Positions 46,201 through 55,277 of a DNA stretch of 64,000 bases are shown here, piece after piece. The notes under the pieces are model-generated. The model had not been told where the DNA came from and did not search any database. It saw nothing but the letters and a program-made list of their open reading frames with translations. The position numbers were made by a program, and so were the translations under genes. Positions within the stretch are counted from its first letter, which is position 1; every line of letters starts with the position of its first letter. This DNA is from Nephrocerus scutellatus (taxonomy: Eukaryota > Arthropoda > Insecta > Diptera > Pipunculidae). The stretch covers positions 44,566,010 to 44,630,009 of the forward strand of contig OX352763.1 of assembly GCA_947095585.1 (NCBI GenBank), written 5' to 3'.

Positions 46201-46560
46201 CATTCAACTACTGATAAAAAACCAATCGATTTTAAAAATGGAAAAATACATAACAACGAATATGATTCTATTAAAGATAAAATAATCAAGAAAAAACAAA
46301 CTTCCATAAATAAATTAAATAAAGAAAGAGAAGATTTAGAAATACAACCAGGAACTACTTTCATTAAAGAAACACGCGGTGGAAAAAATCACACGAAATT
46401 CAGAAAACTTGATGCAGAAAAAATAGACGAAAATCATATAATCGATAAACGAAATAATTTAAAATATTATAAATCACACATCAAACGGAAAAAGAAATAT
46501 CAAAACTACAATTCACCAACAATTAAAACAAAAGGAAAAACACATAAAAGTAACTCATAA
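43162..46560 (+). CDS. Pol of the gypsy-type element: protease, RT, RNase H, integrase
   Basis: 1,132 codons without interruption. Order: aspartic protease (FIIDTGATNSIIN, about residues 28-40), RT with WIVPKKVDAS, LVIDYRKLNE, FTTLDLAKGFHQI, FGLKTAPATFQRLMN and LVYLDDIIIFS (YLDD), Ty3-type RNase H (TLTTDASNYALGAILSQ, IEKELLAIVWS, ETDHKPLTWL), a chromodomain-less integrase with an H/C zinc part (HLRNNHRGIIEVYKEL..INNCEICN), core DVFYSLEKQL, VDNELGF and HTSNSDVERLHNTI for D,D,E. Codon use is A-rich like gag. Expressed as a Gag-Pol fusion by -1 frameshift; the ATG at 43162 need not be used. Confidence 0.93.
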   Translation: MRNKRKFSLTSLGGDLPYVKIKSNKNPLKFIIDTGATNSIINPGLCNPKWKVPINKIQIKTLQHNINVTERVSVPLFKEFGDLKQKIDFLVCAFHDKYDGIIGNDILKRFNAKIDYKHNLLEINGQTIQMLFERSNKHTVQLLVNQQEGLVYLKKQKFLKNEIIFDEGIYNVENHKIEVQTNVKCQGPFEINPNEIEEVNIKNFSIIEEYNNKLLTEQIRTQHLNAEEKQKLLKIINQYSNIFYQENSNLSFTNAIKHEIRTTDNVPINAKSYRYPYIHKDEVKTQIQELLKNNIIRPSHSPYSAPVWIVPKKVDASGKQKWRLVIDYRKLNEVTIDDKYPLPNIDDILDKLGRCQYFTTLDLAKGFHQIEIEEKDIYKTAFSVEGGHYEFLRMPFGLKTAPATFQRLMNNILKDYINKICLVYLDDIIIFSTSIQEHIHSINLIFNCLRKANLKIQLDKSEFLKKETEFLGHIVTQNGIKPNPKKIECVNKFPIPKTTKQIKQFLGLTGYYRKFIKDYSLIAKPMTLFLKKNAKLDISNIKYQESFNTLKKLLINDPILSYPDFNKNFTLTTDASNYALGAILSQNNHPICYASRTLNEHEINYSTIEKELLAIVWSTKYFRPYLFGRKFTIETDHKPLTWLFSFKEPNSKLVRWRLKLSEFDYEITYKKGTKNKNADALSRIEINLTERNEENRSNIFALSTSPLNIFKTQIAIFKITSGSLRIKQIKIFNKNRKVIYIKSLDEETALILLKSHFNPKSLNCLYADNEEFIKTLEDVYQKYFADQGQLKIIKTNKFLKDITDEEELFEIIKNEHLRNNHRGIIEVYKELFLKFYHPKFNIRITQFINNCEICNLEKYDRNPIKNKYQLTETPSAPNEIIHADVFYSLEKQLFVTFIDKFSKFAQAIKITARTWTEFKRSILTLIAAIGPINKLIVDNELGFKALPLKEFLQNENIEIHYTSNYNHTSNSDVERLHNTINEHIRLLRHDPNTNNNTVEEKILKIINYYNNTIHSTTDKKPIDFKNGKIHNNEYDSIKDKIIKKKQTSINKLNKEREDLEIQPGTTFIKETRGGKNHTKFRKLDAEKIDENHIIDKRNNLKYYKSHIKRKKKYQNYNSPTIKTKGKTHKSNS
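43177..43183 (+). promoter_or_regulatory. -1 frameshift slippery heptamer between gag and pol
   Basis: A AAT TTT in the gag frame (codons GAA AAT TTT at 43175-43183); slipping back one base gives AAA TTT and enters the pol frame (KFSLTSLGG). It lies inside the 58-base overlap and is the only X XXY YYZ site there that fits. Downstream structure not assessed. Confidence 0.75.
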
Positions 46561-47110
46561 ACTAAATAAAAAGGACATTACTAAGATAGAAAAAGAAATA
46601 AATTACATAGAACATATTTATCAAATTAATTATGACATCAATCTTTTCCGACATCACATAGACGACATAGAACAAATTATTCTAACAAGCAAACTTGGTA
46701 TACTTACAAGAAATATTTTAACAGAAAAGGAACTAAAACTAGCTAAAAATATCCAAGGACTTAAAGACACAAAAATAGCCGTAATATTCGAATATGAACT
46801 TATTATAATAATCCTCTTAATACCCGAATATTCTAACTCCTCATATTCCACTATTATCATTGAACCAATGCCAAACAAAAACAATAGAAAACATATTGAA
46901 GAAATTACTATAAAAACTAAAGAACAAACCTATTTTCATACATCTTATATATCCATAATTTTCATACTAATAATCATATTATCAATTTATAAACTTTTAA
47001 AATATAAGAAAATATCAATATGTAAAGCTACTACTTCGTCGGAGCCTCAGGCTAGCGGTGGGGGTGTTAACATAGAGAATATCCCACTACAGGCACCCGT
47101 TATAATATAG
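46470..47110 (+). pseudogene. env-like frame, shortened
   Basis: A frame +1 to pol is open from at least 46470, overlaps the end of pol and runs to 47108-47110 inside the 3' LTR. It has an acidic N-terminal helix region (IEHIYQINYDINLFRHHI), a short ectodomain piece and, near 46930-47000, a single hydrophobic span IISIIFILIIILSIYKL-like followed by basic residues, as at the C end of insect errantiviral envelope proteins. At about 200 codons it is less than half the usual length, and the cysteine-bearing middle appears to be lost. Such Env is normally made from a spliced RNA. Confidence 0.65.
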
Positions 47111-47761
47111 AAATACTGAATAACAATATAAGATATTCACAGTATGTAATCACATAATCACATAGAATAAGAATAATGTAAATGCGATCCAACTTCATAT
47201 CTTGTTTACCAATTTCACAACATGATGAAATCATCTTGTTTACTACTTTAACATTCAAGGCCAATCTTATATCACAATACGAATTTTGTCAACATGTTTA
47301 CCATCTTCAATTCAAGGCCAATCAATGATCAAAACGCCAGATGGTCAATTACGACGAATTTAGATATCTATTCAAAACATGCTAGAACATGAAAACAACC
47401 TTATCTCAAATCAGATCTAAGACAATAACATGTTTACGTCCTCAAAGACGAAAACAAGTTCAAAGTCCAAAACTATTTCACAACACAAGTTGGATCACAT
47501 AACAAAATAAGTATATAGAAATAAGTATAAAAGCAGAAGCATTAAGTATCCGGGATTCATTAAGTATCCAACATTCATTCAGTATTGTTTAACGGATTGT
47601 ATTATTAACACTTCCATTCTACAAATTTATACACAGTGATACAGGATATAGAATCATTCAATAAAGATATTGTCTTAAATAATTTTCTTGTGACTTGTAA
47701 TATTATTTTAATAAAGAAAGATCTTTTTTAAAATTTACTAAGTTACATTGAAAACATAATT
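47063..47761 (+). repeat. 3' LTR of the gypsy-type element
   Basis: 699 bp, same sequence as 40662-41360 as far as I can compare, apart from its first base (g for a). Preceded by ggtgggg (47056-47062), the purine tract. Followed by tcta. Confidence 0.9.
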
Positions 47762-48307
47762 TCTAAGCAGTGACTGCTACAATACTCACACTGCGCATAT
47801 CGCTAGGGCAACAGGCAGTGCTAAACCAATGAGAACCCTTCAGTTTTTAGGTTGAAAAGTAATCTCGTTTATTTTGTAAAAATCTTCTCCTTTTATAAAA
47901 TTTCTTACAACTAAAAATTTAGGAATATAATGATATACATAAAGGTTGCATCGGCATCGATTCACATGAAATATCTTACATTATGTGTTAGAATAGGGCA
48001 CAATGCAAATGCCCTACTTCTTCTATTTGAATTACGTTGTCGCCTATGAACTTTCTTTGTTTTGGTATTGCTATGTTGTAATATTTTGTTCTAATTATAG
48101 ATCCATGGAAATGCATATTTATTGTATTGCTATACACTTGTGTGTATGCCTCGGTATATTGTATACGGGAGGTTTCTAGATAACAATTCCTCCCTTCTTT
48201 AGATAAGAATATTATGCTTATGTTTGTAAAAATATAAATGATGCGTGTGAATTTCATTATTTGATTATTCTTTGTATTTGATAATTTAGGGAGATTTTTA
48301 TGTAACA

Positions 48308-48835
48308 ATAGCAACGTGGGGACTACATAATAGACTTGAATTTAACGTTTCTAAAACGCATATATTCGCCCTAAACTACAATATAACTGCATTGTTTGGG
48401 CAGGTGCCCCCAAGCCCACATTGCACATACTAGACAGAGTTCAGAACCACGCGATAAACCTTATTGGTGACGTAAATAATGCGAAAACAATCGAACCGCT
48501 TGAACATCGTAGGAGTGTTTCCTGCTTGTCACTGTTTTATCACTTTTTTCACAAGCGGTGTTTAAAAGTAATAGCCAGATGCATCCCGCCCATTCTCGAA
48601 CCCATTCGAGGCCCATTAGGCCTATCTTCGGACGTACTAAGGAATTCAGAGATTCCTTCTTCAGCCGCACTACAGTTATGTGGAATGAATTGCCCGATTC
48701 TGTGTTTCGCATTTATATGGTCTGCATCTGCAGTCATTTAAGACACGCGTGCATAGACATCTCATCTTTTCCTCTCCCTAATTTCCTAACGCCCACACTG
48801 TGCTAAGCACTATAAGGGTGCAAATCCCTTTAGCG
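48308..48835 (+). mobile_element. LINE family B, 3' part, right of the nested insertion
   Basis: Continues the copy from 39310: ATWGLHNRLEFNVSKTH (48310-48370), LDRVQNHAINLIGD, HRRSVSCLSLFYHFF, then ARCIPPILEP and, after a frame change, FGRTKEFRDSFFSRTTVMWN. Ends near 48835 with atccctttagcgtgtgc and an A-rich tail. Confidence 0.8.
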
Positions 48836-48861
48836 TGTGCAAAAAAAAACAAAAAAAACAA

Positions 48862-49252
48862 CCCATTAAAATTTTTCATGTACATTCTCTAATAACCAAA
48901 AGTATATTGAATGTATATTAAATATGCTGAAATACAAAAACACATACGAAGCTCTGCAACCCAACAACAAAACAACCCCAATCGTAAAGAAAGCAAGCAG
49001 CGCTGCCCACGCACACAGAACACAGTCATTATGTATATATTGGGGAAAAAATTTGTTTGGGAGCCCCCTGACCCCGCGGCTCGATTACACTCAAATTTTA
49101 ATAGAAATTATTGTCATCGGAAATATACATAAGTGCAAAATTTAAATAAAATCGGGCTTTAGGAAGTGGGTTAAAAATTTATCACAAGATTCTGCCCACC
49201 AGCGAGCTAGCCAGCCAGCCACGGACACGCGAAGTTAATATAGAGAATTTAA
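48862..49252 (-). repeat. Modular repeat family M, single-module element
   Basis: From cccattaaaatttttcatg and tacattctctaataacc to cacgcgaagttaatatagag, aatttaaaa. Contains gaagctctgcaacccaacaac, gcagcgctgcccacgcacac and one GC core at 49060-49080. This is the uninterrupted counterpart of the element split by copia. Confidence 0.75.
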
Positions 49253-49478
49253 AAACAAACACGAAGCACTACAACCCAACAACAAGAACAACCCCAATCG
49301 TAAAGCAAGCAGCGCTGCCCACAGATCACTCTCAAATTATAGAAAGTACTGTAACCGGAAATATACATGTGTGCAAAATTTCGCTAAAATCGGGATTTTG
49401 GAAGTGGGTTAAAAATTGATTACAAGAGCTGACTAGCCAGCCACGGGTACGCGAAGTTAATATAGAGAATTAAAAAGT
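49253..49478 (-). repeat. Modular repeat family M, partial tandem copy
   Basis: Starts abruptly at aacacgaagcactacaaccc (mid element), misses the GC core, and ends again with gcgaagttaatatagagaat. Direct tandem to the previous copy. Confidence 0.7.
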
Positions 49479-50507
49479 TTCCAACTAAAGTTGGTCAACA
49501 ATGAGAATCGTAGGGTATTCAGATTTCGAGAAGGTTACATACTTCAAATATGTCCATGTACCAATGATGGCCTTTTTTGTGGTGATTCTAAATGATGGAC
49601 CTAACCAGAATCACACAAATTCAAAGATGAGTGTAGCACATAAAGCAGTATAATATGAATTAACCAATAAGCGTACACCTACCTAACTGCTAAAAAGTTC
49701 ATTGAGTTGGGTGTCGTCATCAGAAATTTTTTTGTATTGGCTCATACAGAGTGAATACTTATTGCTGAATGCCAAAGATCTTGAAACTTGAAACACAAAA
49801 TACACATTTCGAACAACAAAAGTGACATAAATTCTGCAAAAAATTCGCAGCATTACCTCGATCTTGATACGTGATTTGAATTTAACCGCAAAATCTAAAA
49901 AGTTTACCTCATTTGCATGCACAACAAGTTACGGTAGAAATGTTTGACTGATAGATGTAGCGCTGATCGTATTTGAGCCAAGCTAACACAATGTTGTATA
50001 TAGGATTGGAACTTCTTTGGTAATCTGTATGGTGTTAAAAGAGTAAATAGTGAAGTGTGGTAGCAGGTAGAAGCTAGTTTAATGCATTTTTTCATTTATA
50101 GGTCTAAGTGTAAGATAACATCACTGCAAAAGTTTAACCTTCAACCAAAAAAAGATTCTATTTTTTTTATTATTTCAAATCCATTCGAAATACCTGCTTA
50201 GCATTCGTAAAATAGTGGACCTTGAGAAGGTATCAGCTAATTTGATTCTATTCCGATTCAAATACGGTGTGCGCTAGAGGAGATGTTTGGCTTGGAATGT
50301 GTAAACACCGCCGATTCGGAGATAACAATACATTTAACAATTCTTCGATTGTACTCGACTAAAGACGTTTAAAGAACAGGAAAGAATTACTAATGAGTAT
50401 TTGTTTTATTCTTTTAACACGACAGGTACTCATTAGTACGGCTCAATCGTCAATATTTAGGTACATAGGAATGGTAATATGTTTGTCGGCAATATGCTTC
50501 CTATATT
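49479..50507. other. Intergenic, nothing recognised
   Basis: About 1 kb with small open frames on the minus strand (49683-50095) that match no family I know and have no clear splice context. Confidence 0.4.
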
Positions 50508-50800
50508 AATAATACTATTATTTAGCACAGACCGTTGTGGTGCAGAGCTTAGCTTCTCGCAGCCAATCGTGTGATGCGCGTTTTATTTTTGCACACAAGA
50601 TGGAAGGGACCTTCCATTTAAAACCATATCCGATATCCGAAATAGAAGCTTTCCATGACAGTTATTACTATCGGACGTTTGGAAGACATTCGCAAGAAGT
50701 AGGGTCGTGAAAAAGCTTTTTTGTGTTTTTCTGGGATTCGAACTTCCCGCTCAGTAGTTCGATACACTACTGTTACAATTGAGCCACGGCGACCATATTC
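50508..50800 (-). repeat. tRNA-derived SINE, diverged copy
   Basis: Plus strand: aataatactattatttagca near the 3' end, gcttctcgcagccaat, a B-box relic gggattcgaac (about 50733-50743) and ttacaattgagccacggcga at the A-box end (gagccacgg is the reverse of ccgtggctc). Confidence 0.75.
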
Positions 50801-50879
50801 CTATATTACCTAATCCTAATATTCGAAGCAGCAAATAAAAGTGTAAAAAGTTATCGGTATTCGGATACATCTATAATCA

Positions 50880-51540
50880 GGGCAACGGTCATGTGGGGCC
50901 TCATAAAAAAATTTTAAAAAAATTAACCCGATTTTCTTCAAATTTTATATACGTGTGTATCTCCGATGGACAACACTTATTGTAAAAATTTTACAGGCGC
51001 CGGGCCCTGGAGTCGTGGGGCCTCATACAAATTTAATTTGGAGCGCCTCATACAAATTTTGCACACGTGTGTATTTCCGGAGACAACACATTCTATTAAA
51101 ATTTGAGGCCCCTCGGGCCGCGGGGTTGGTGGGCTCTCATACAAAATTTTTAAAAAATTTACCCGATTTTCTTCAAGTTTTATACGCATGTGTATCTTTG
51201 ATAGACAACACTTTCTGTAAAAATTTGGAAGTGATCGGGACCCTGGGTCGGGGGGCACCTATACAAATTTTATGAAAAAAGTTCTCGATTTTCTTCAAAT
51301 TTTATACGCATGTGTCTCTGATGGACAAAACTTTTTGTAAAATTTGTGAAGCGATCGTGGCCCGGGGTCGGGAGGCTCCCATAAATTTTTTTTTAACTAC
51401 CAATTTTTAACGCACTTCCTAAAGCCCGATTTTCCTGAAATTTTTACACATGTGTATTTCCGGTTACAATACTTTCTTTTAAAATTTGGAAGTGATCGGG
51501 CCCTGGGCTCGTGGCGCTCCCATACAAATTTTAAATTTGA
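50880..51540 (+). repeat. Modular repeat family M, about five modules
   Basis: Modules with GC cores near 50998-51015, 51112-51130, 51235-51250, 51358-51375 and 51495-51515, spaced by about 118-130 bp. Neither outer end is clear. Confidence 0.75.
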
Positions 51541-52785
51541 ATTATATCAAATTATTATAGATTCCCTCGAACATTTTCTTATACATTGTACAGAAGAGAT
51601 AAGTCTTAATGTATTTTTGTAGTATCGAAAAAAATAAATAAATTGGCATTAGTATTAAAAAAATCATACACGTAAAAGTCTCCTCATTTTGTCTCCATGT
51701 TGCCACAAATAGCCACCTTGTTTAAGGTGTACAAATCGCTTTGGCGTGTTATATGTAATGATTTTTTTCCGAAAAAAAACCCAATTAGTTATTGCTGCAA
51801 TAAAGAATCGTGATTTATCCAGTCAATAAAATTAATTAAAATAATAATTGCCCGAAGAAAGGCAAAAAATCATTAATATCTAAATAATTGTGCTGTTAAT
51901 ACAACTACAACACACAAAAGAATATATAAATATTCGAGTTTTAACAATTTTACGTTTTAATCGATAATAATAATGAAAAAAAATATGCAGCATCCGTTTG
52001 GGCGTTCAATCAGTTTGCGGACTTCGTATTGTGTAAGTGTTATTTATTTATTAAATGTTTCTAAATAGTTTCAACTCCTCGCAATTCAATCAATTAAATC
52101 CTTCAATATCAAATAAATTAAGTTGTTTATAAAAAATGTAAATTTATTAATGCCTCTCCGTGCTGGGAAATAACTTGATACTAGACAGACAGGTTTGGGA
52201 TTTTGAAAGTTAAAAACTGCGCGGTGGTGCCACTTTGTCTATTGCGATTTGCACATGGAGTGAGATGATCAGCTGTTGCATTCAGAAAATATAATACTAC
52301 AGCAAAAGCAAATACATAAATGAAAATAATATCTTATTGTTATTGCATCGAAGAATCAGTCAGTGGTGATGTTAAGGTAATTAAGTATGAATATGCACGT
52401 GAAGCGGGGTTAGCTCATTCGTACAGGTCAAACAGCTATCGTAAATTAAGCTACATATAATAAAATTAGGAATGTTTTTAAATTGCATTTTAAATAATTT
52501 CCGCTCAAAATTCTAAGCGTAATTGACAGTTGCTATGATTGAGTAGAGTAGAAATACTCTATTTAACGCAAAAGCCATACAGCAATAACAATTTACCAAC
52601 AGAATATTAAAATCATAGCTATAGATGTGACAAATATAATGACATGATATCCTGCACGCACTAATAAAGTGGTGGAATTTCGAACCTCTCGTGAAACATG
52701 GAACAAAAGAATGATTTTATATTTTTTTTAATGGGTGTTTTTTATTTGCTTAGATAGAACTTACTGATGGGTTAGCTGCCAAACG
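51541..52785. other. Intergenic, nothing recognised
   Basis: AT-rich. A cagtttgcggacttcgta / gtaagt pair at 52011-52037 resembles a short first exon with donor, but there is no supporting frame. No repeat matched. Confidence 0.35.
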
Positions 52786-52789
52786 AGCT

Positions 52790-53166
52790 GTCATACTGCG
52801 CTTACGGCTCAGTATACTCTGGCAGTCATCATTATAGACGTTTTTGTGATTTTATGGCGCACGTAATCGCCCATCGAAGCAAGCCATCCGTCGAGCTATG
52901 GATAGATTTCGTACCTCATACTCTCTAAATAATACAATAACTCCAACACGCCGAAGGAATGTTCGCACTGAAGAGAATATTGCCGCTGTAAACGAAAGTG
53001 TTCTCGAATATACAAATTTATCGATTCCTCGTCGGTGGCAGGAAGTGGGGCTCTATCCGTCCACTACGTGTTTAAAAAAATATGGATGACATTTATCCGG
53101 ACGAGATGTGGTTTCAACAGGATGGCGCTTTGTGGCATACGGTGATGGCAACCATCGAATTATTGA
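52790..53166 (+). pseudogene. Mariner-like transposase remnant, left part
   Basis: Frame 52898-53089 reads TRRRNVRTEENIAAVNESVL and SIPRRWQEVG, the N-terminal DNA-binding part of an insect mariner-like transposase; after a jump (about 100 codons lost) 53082-53166 reads DEMWFQQDGALWHTVMATIE, which carries the second catalytic Asp. Cut-and-paste DNA transposase, dead by deletion and by an insertion at 53167. Confidence 0.75.
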
Positions 53167-54057
53167 TAAAAAGATATAAAAGTTCTTCTCTCACGCGGAC
53201 CAACGGTATCTATCGTCGCTTTGAGGATAGAGAAAGACAAAATGAACTGGTAAGGCTGAAGGCCTTGCTAAAAAATTGTAAGGCGCTCATGAGCCAACAG
53301 TTTCGGAATAGCATCAATGACTTTAGCGGCAAAAAATCCAAAACATTCAAAGATCCGATTCGAGGATCATGTTTCCGCATAATAATTGTATCTTTAGGCC
53401 GCGAGCCAGGGTTGCTATTCCGGAACTGAAGGTTCCAGTTTTCAGAGTCATTCTTACAACATGCCGGGATTTCACCAAGTGCAATACGTAGAGTCGGTGA
53501 TGATTTTGTCATCGACTCCAACGTTGACAAATTCAGCCTTATCTGTAGCCATTTTGAGGCTATTCATTCTGGTGCTGACGAATCGGGCAGCAACATCATT
53601 ACAATTTATTGAACAACTTCTACTTTCCGAGCATGCAGTTACCAAACTCATCTCAGATATCAATTGGCATCTATATGAGAAGAGGTGCCTAGATTTGAGT
53701 GTTCCAAATCCTGTGTGGCGATACTGCATGGCTATACCTGAACGCGATAAAAAGATGACAGCAGAAATATGAGAGATCTTTATTGGTGGCTTGACTGGGG
53801 TGACTAAAGATTGACACAGACTGACTTAACGATCATTGCAATTTTTAATAAAAAAATTATATTGTTGAATTGTTAAAATACTAAATGTACTTTGTTTATA
53901 TCTGATTATAAATGAGTTATTTTATTTATTTATGTATCGAGTGCTTGATAAGGCTTTTTTACTAGAAAACAAAAATTATTGTCCTGTATTTGTTTATTGT
54001 ACATATTGTAAAAGGAATAATTTGATTGAATAAATAAACATTTAAAAATGCAAAAAA
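53167..54057 (+). mobile_element. Poly(A)-tailed insertion (retrocopy or short LINE product) with 17-bp target duplication
   Basis: The host sequence AACCATCGAATTATTGA occurs at 53150-53166 and again at 54058-54074; the right copy continues the transposase frame (ELLKSEYGDKLIP). The 891-bp insert ends with gaataaataaacattt... and a short A run, i.e. a poly(A) signal about 20 bases before the tail. This is the mark of LINE-driven reverse transcription. The inserted body has only broken frames (53082-53429, 53461-53772) that I cannot assign; its source gene is unknown. Confidence 0.75.
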
Positions 54058-54125
54058 AACCATCGAATTATTGAAATCAGAATATGGCGATAAGTTAATT
54101 CCTGATAATCCTGAAGCCACGGGGC
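54058..54125 (+). pseudogene. Mariner-like transposase remnant, right part
   Basis: Continues ATIELLKSEYGDKLIP and ends with a stop near 54128. The rest of the catalytic domain is absent. Confidence 0.65.
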
Positions 54126-54167
54126 CACGTTAGTTTTGAGTTTTTTTTTACAATTTTAAGTTCTATT

Positions 54168-54335
54168 GGGCATAAAATAAAACCCTTTATAACAAAACAC
54201 TCTTTTACTCGCATACTTATCTTGAATCTTATAGATTCAAAAATTATGTTTATTTATATAATTTGTGTTGTGCATAAAATAAAACCCTTTATAATAAAAC
54301 ACTCTTTTACTCGCATACTTATCAAAAATTTTGTT
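54168..54335. repeat. Tandem duplication, about 103-bp period
   Basis: gcataaaataaaaccctttata starts near 54170 and 54273, both followed by aaaacactcttttactcgca and tacttatc. May be the outer end of the mariner element copied twice. Confidence 0.65.
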
Positions 54336-54339
54336 CATT

Positions 54340-54376
54340 TATAATAATATTCGGCGCGACAGACTGTTGCGTTGCC
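54340..54376 (-). repeat. SINE 3'-end scrap
   Basis: taataatattcggcgcgac agactgttgcg matches the terminal 35 bases of the SINE family only. Confidence 0.55.
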
Positions 54377-54728
54377 TCCACATTATTGTACTGCATCATA
54401 TACCTTTTGTATTTAAGCATTATCCTACTTCCCCCACCAGCTTGATGGTCTTTTATATTTAAGAACAAACGATGACGCTCCTACACAACATCAAAATGAA
54501 ACCATATAGCATATATATTTAGCATTAATAAGAAAACCTAGTTAATCCAAAAGTACGCTTATTGAGCTGCTACAGGATTTTCGCCCAAAAGTGGAGTTAT
54601 GAGATTTTCTTGTCCTCAGTTCAGTTAAAAACAATAAAACGTTTAAAATTTTTTGTATTTTGTTTCATTGGTTAACATAAACTATATCTGTGTCATCCTG
54701 ATTACGTGTTTCTATGTACATACGAGTA

Positions 54729-55275
54729 CATTGGGTGGACAGTACATGGAACACATAAAACAATAACACGTTTAAACACATTTATTTTACACATAAAATC
54801 GAGGCGCGGCAAATTAAAAACTTTAATTTTGCCACAAAGTACCACACCGACCAATAAAATGTTTCGTTCCATCAAAATGCATAATATGTTATTAGACTAC
54901 AACAAATCAATTTTCTTTCCGTCATTTAAAAAAATTAAAGAAATATTTAAAAAGAAATTTTAAAAAACGACACTAGTTTTGTACGTTACAGTATAAACAG
55001 AAAGGAGGAGTACAAGTATAAAACAAAAAAAGGAACACATCTAAAAGATGGTGCATTTATTTATTGTACACGTTTGTTGAATTTTGATGTTATTGCTTTG
55101 TTATTGTAATATTTTATAATTTATTACAATAATGTACAAAAATGAATACAACGTCTCTGAGTAACACAAGTAAATACTTGTGATTTCTCCATAAGTATTT
55201 TTTATTTGGTCAATGTACGAGGCATTAGAAGTATGAAATGAGTGGCTCCTGCTTGTATGATTTTGTCCACCCAAT
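54729..55275. mobile_element. Tc1/mariner-type MITE
   Basis: 547 bp with 12-13-bp inverted ends: CATTGGGTGGACA at 54729-54741 and TGTCCACCCAAT at 55264-55275, flanked by TA on both sides (54727-54728, 55276-55277). No transposase inside. The open frame at 54706-54963 is chance. TA target and this end structure fit the Tc1/mariner superfamily. Confidence 0.8.
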
Positions 55276-55277
55276 TA

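Larger units (their letters stand above)
40662..47761 (+). mobile_element. Gypsy-type (17.6/297-like) LTR retrotransposon, full-length with shortened env
   Basis: 7.1 kb flanked by tcta (40658-40661, 47762-47765). Two 699-bp LTRs that appear identical by eye apart from the first base. tRNA-Ser-type primer site, gag and an intact pol in overlapping -1 frame, then a reduced env-like frame and a ggtgggg purine tract before the 3' LTR. The young LTRs and intact gag/pol suggest a copy able to retrotranspose when it inserted; the env part is too short for an infectious envelope. Strong A bias (coding strand), as in 17.6 and 297. Confidence 0.92.
40330..48307. mobile_element. Putative solo LTR (about 870 bp) split by the gypsy-type element
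   Basis: Removing 40662-47765 leaves about 874 bp that begin TGTTATAT and end ATGTAACA, flanked by the 4-bp duplication atag (40326-40329, 48308-48311). Deleting everything restores the LINE B reading frame exactly (DLDSI|ATWGL). TG...CA ends, 4-bp duplication and lack of coding sequence suggest a solo LTR; a non-autonomous DNA element is possible. Confidence 0.65.

Noticed and set aside
52005..52040. Core promoter and first exon (cagtttgcgg ... gtaagt)
   Set aside because: Initiator-like and donor-like strings alone are common in AT-rich DNA; no downstream element or coding exon supports it.
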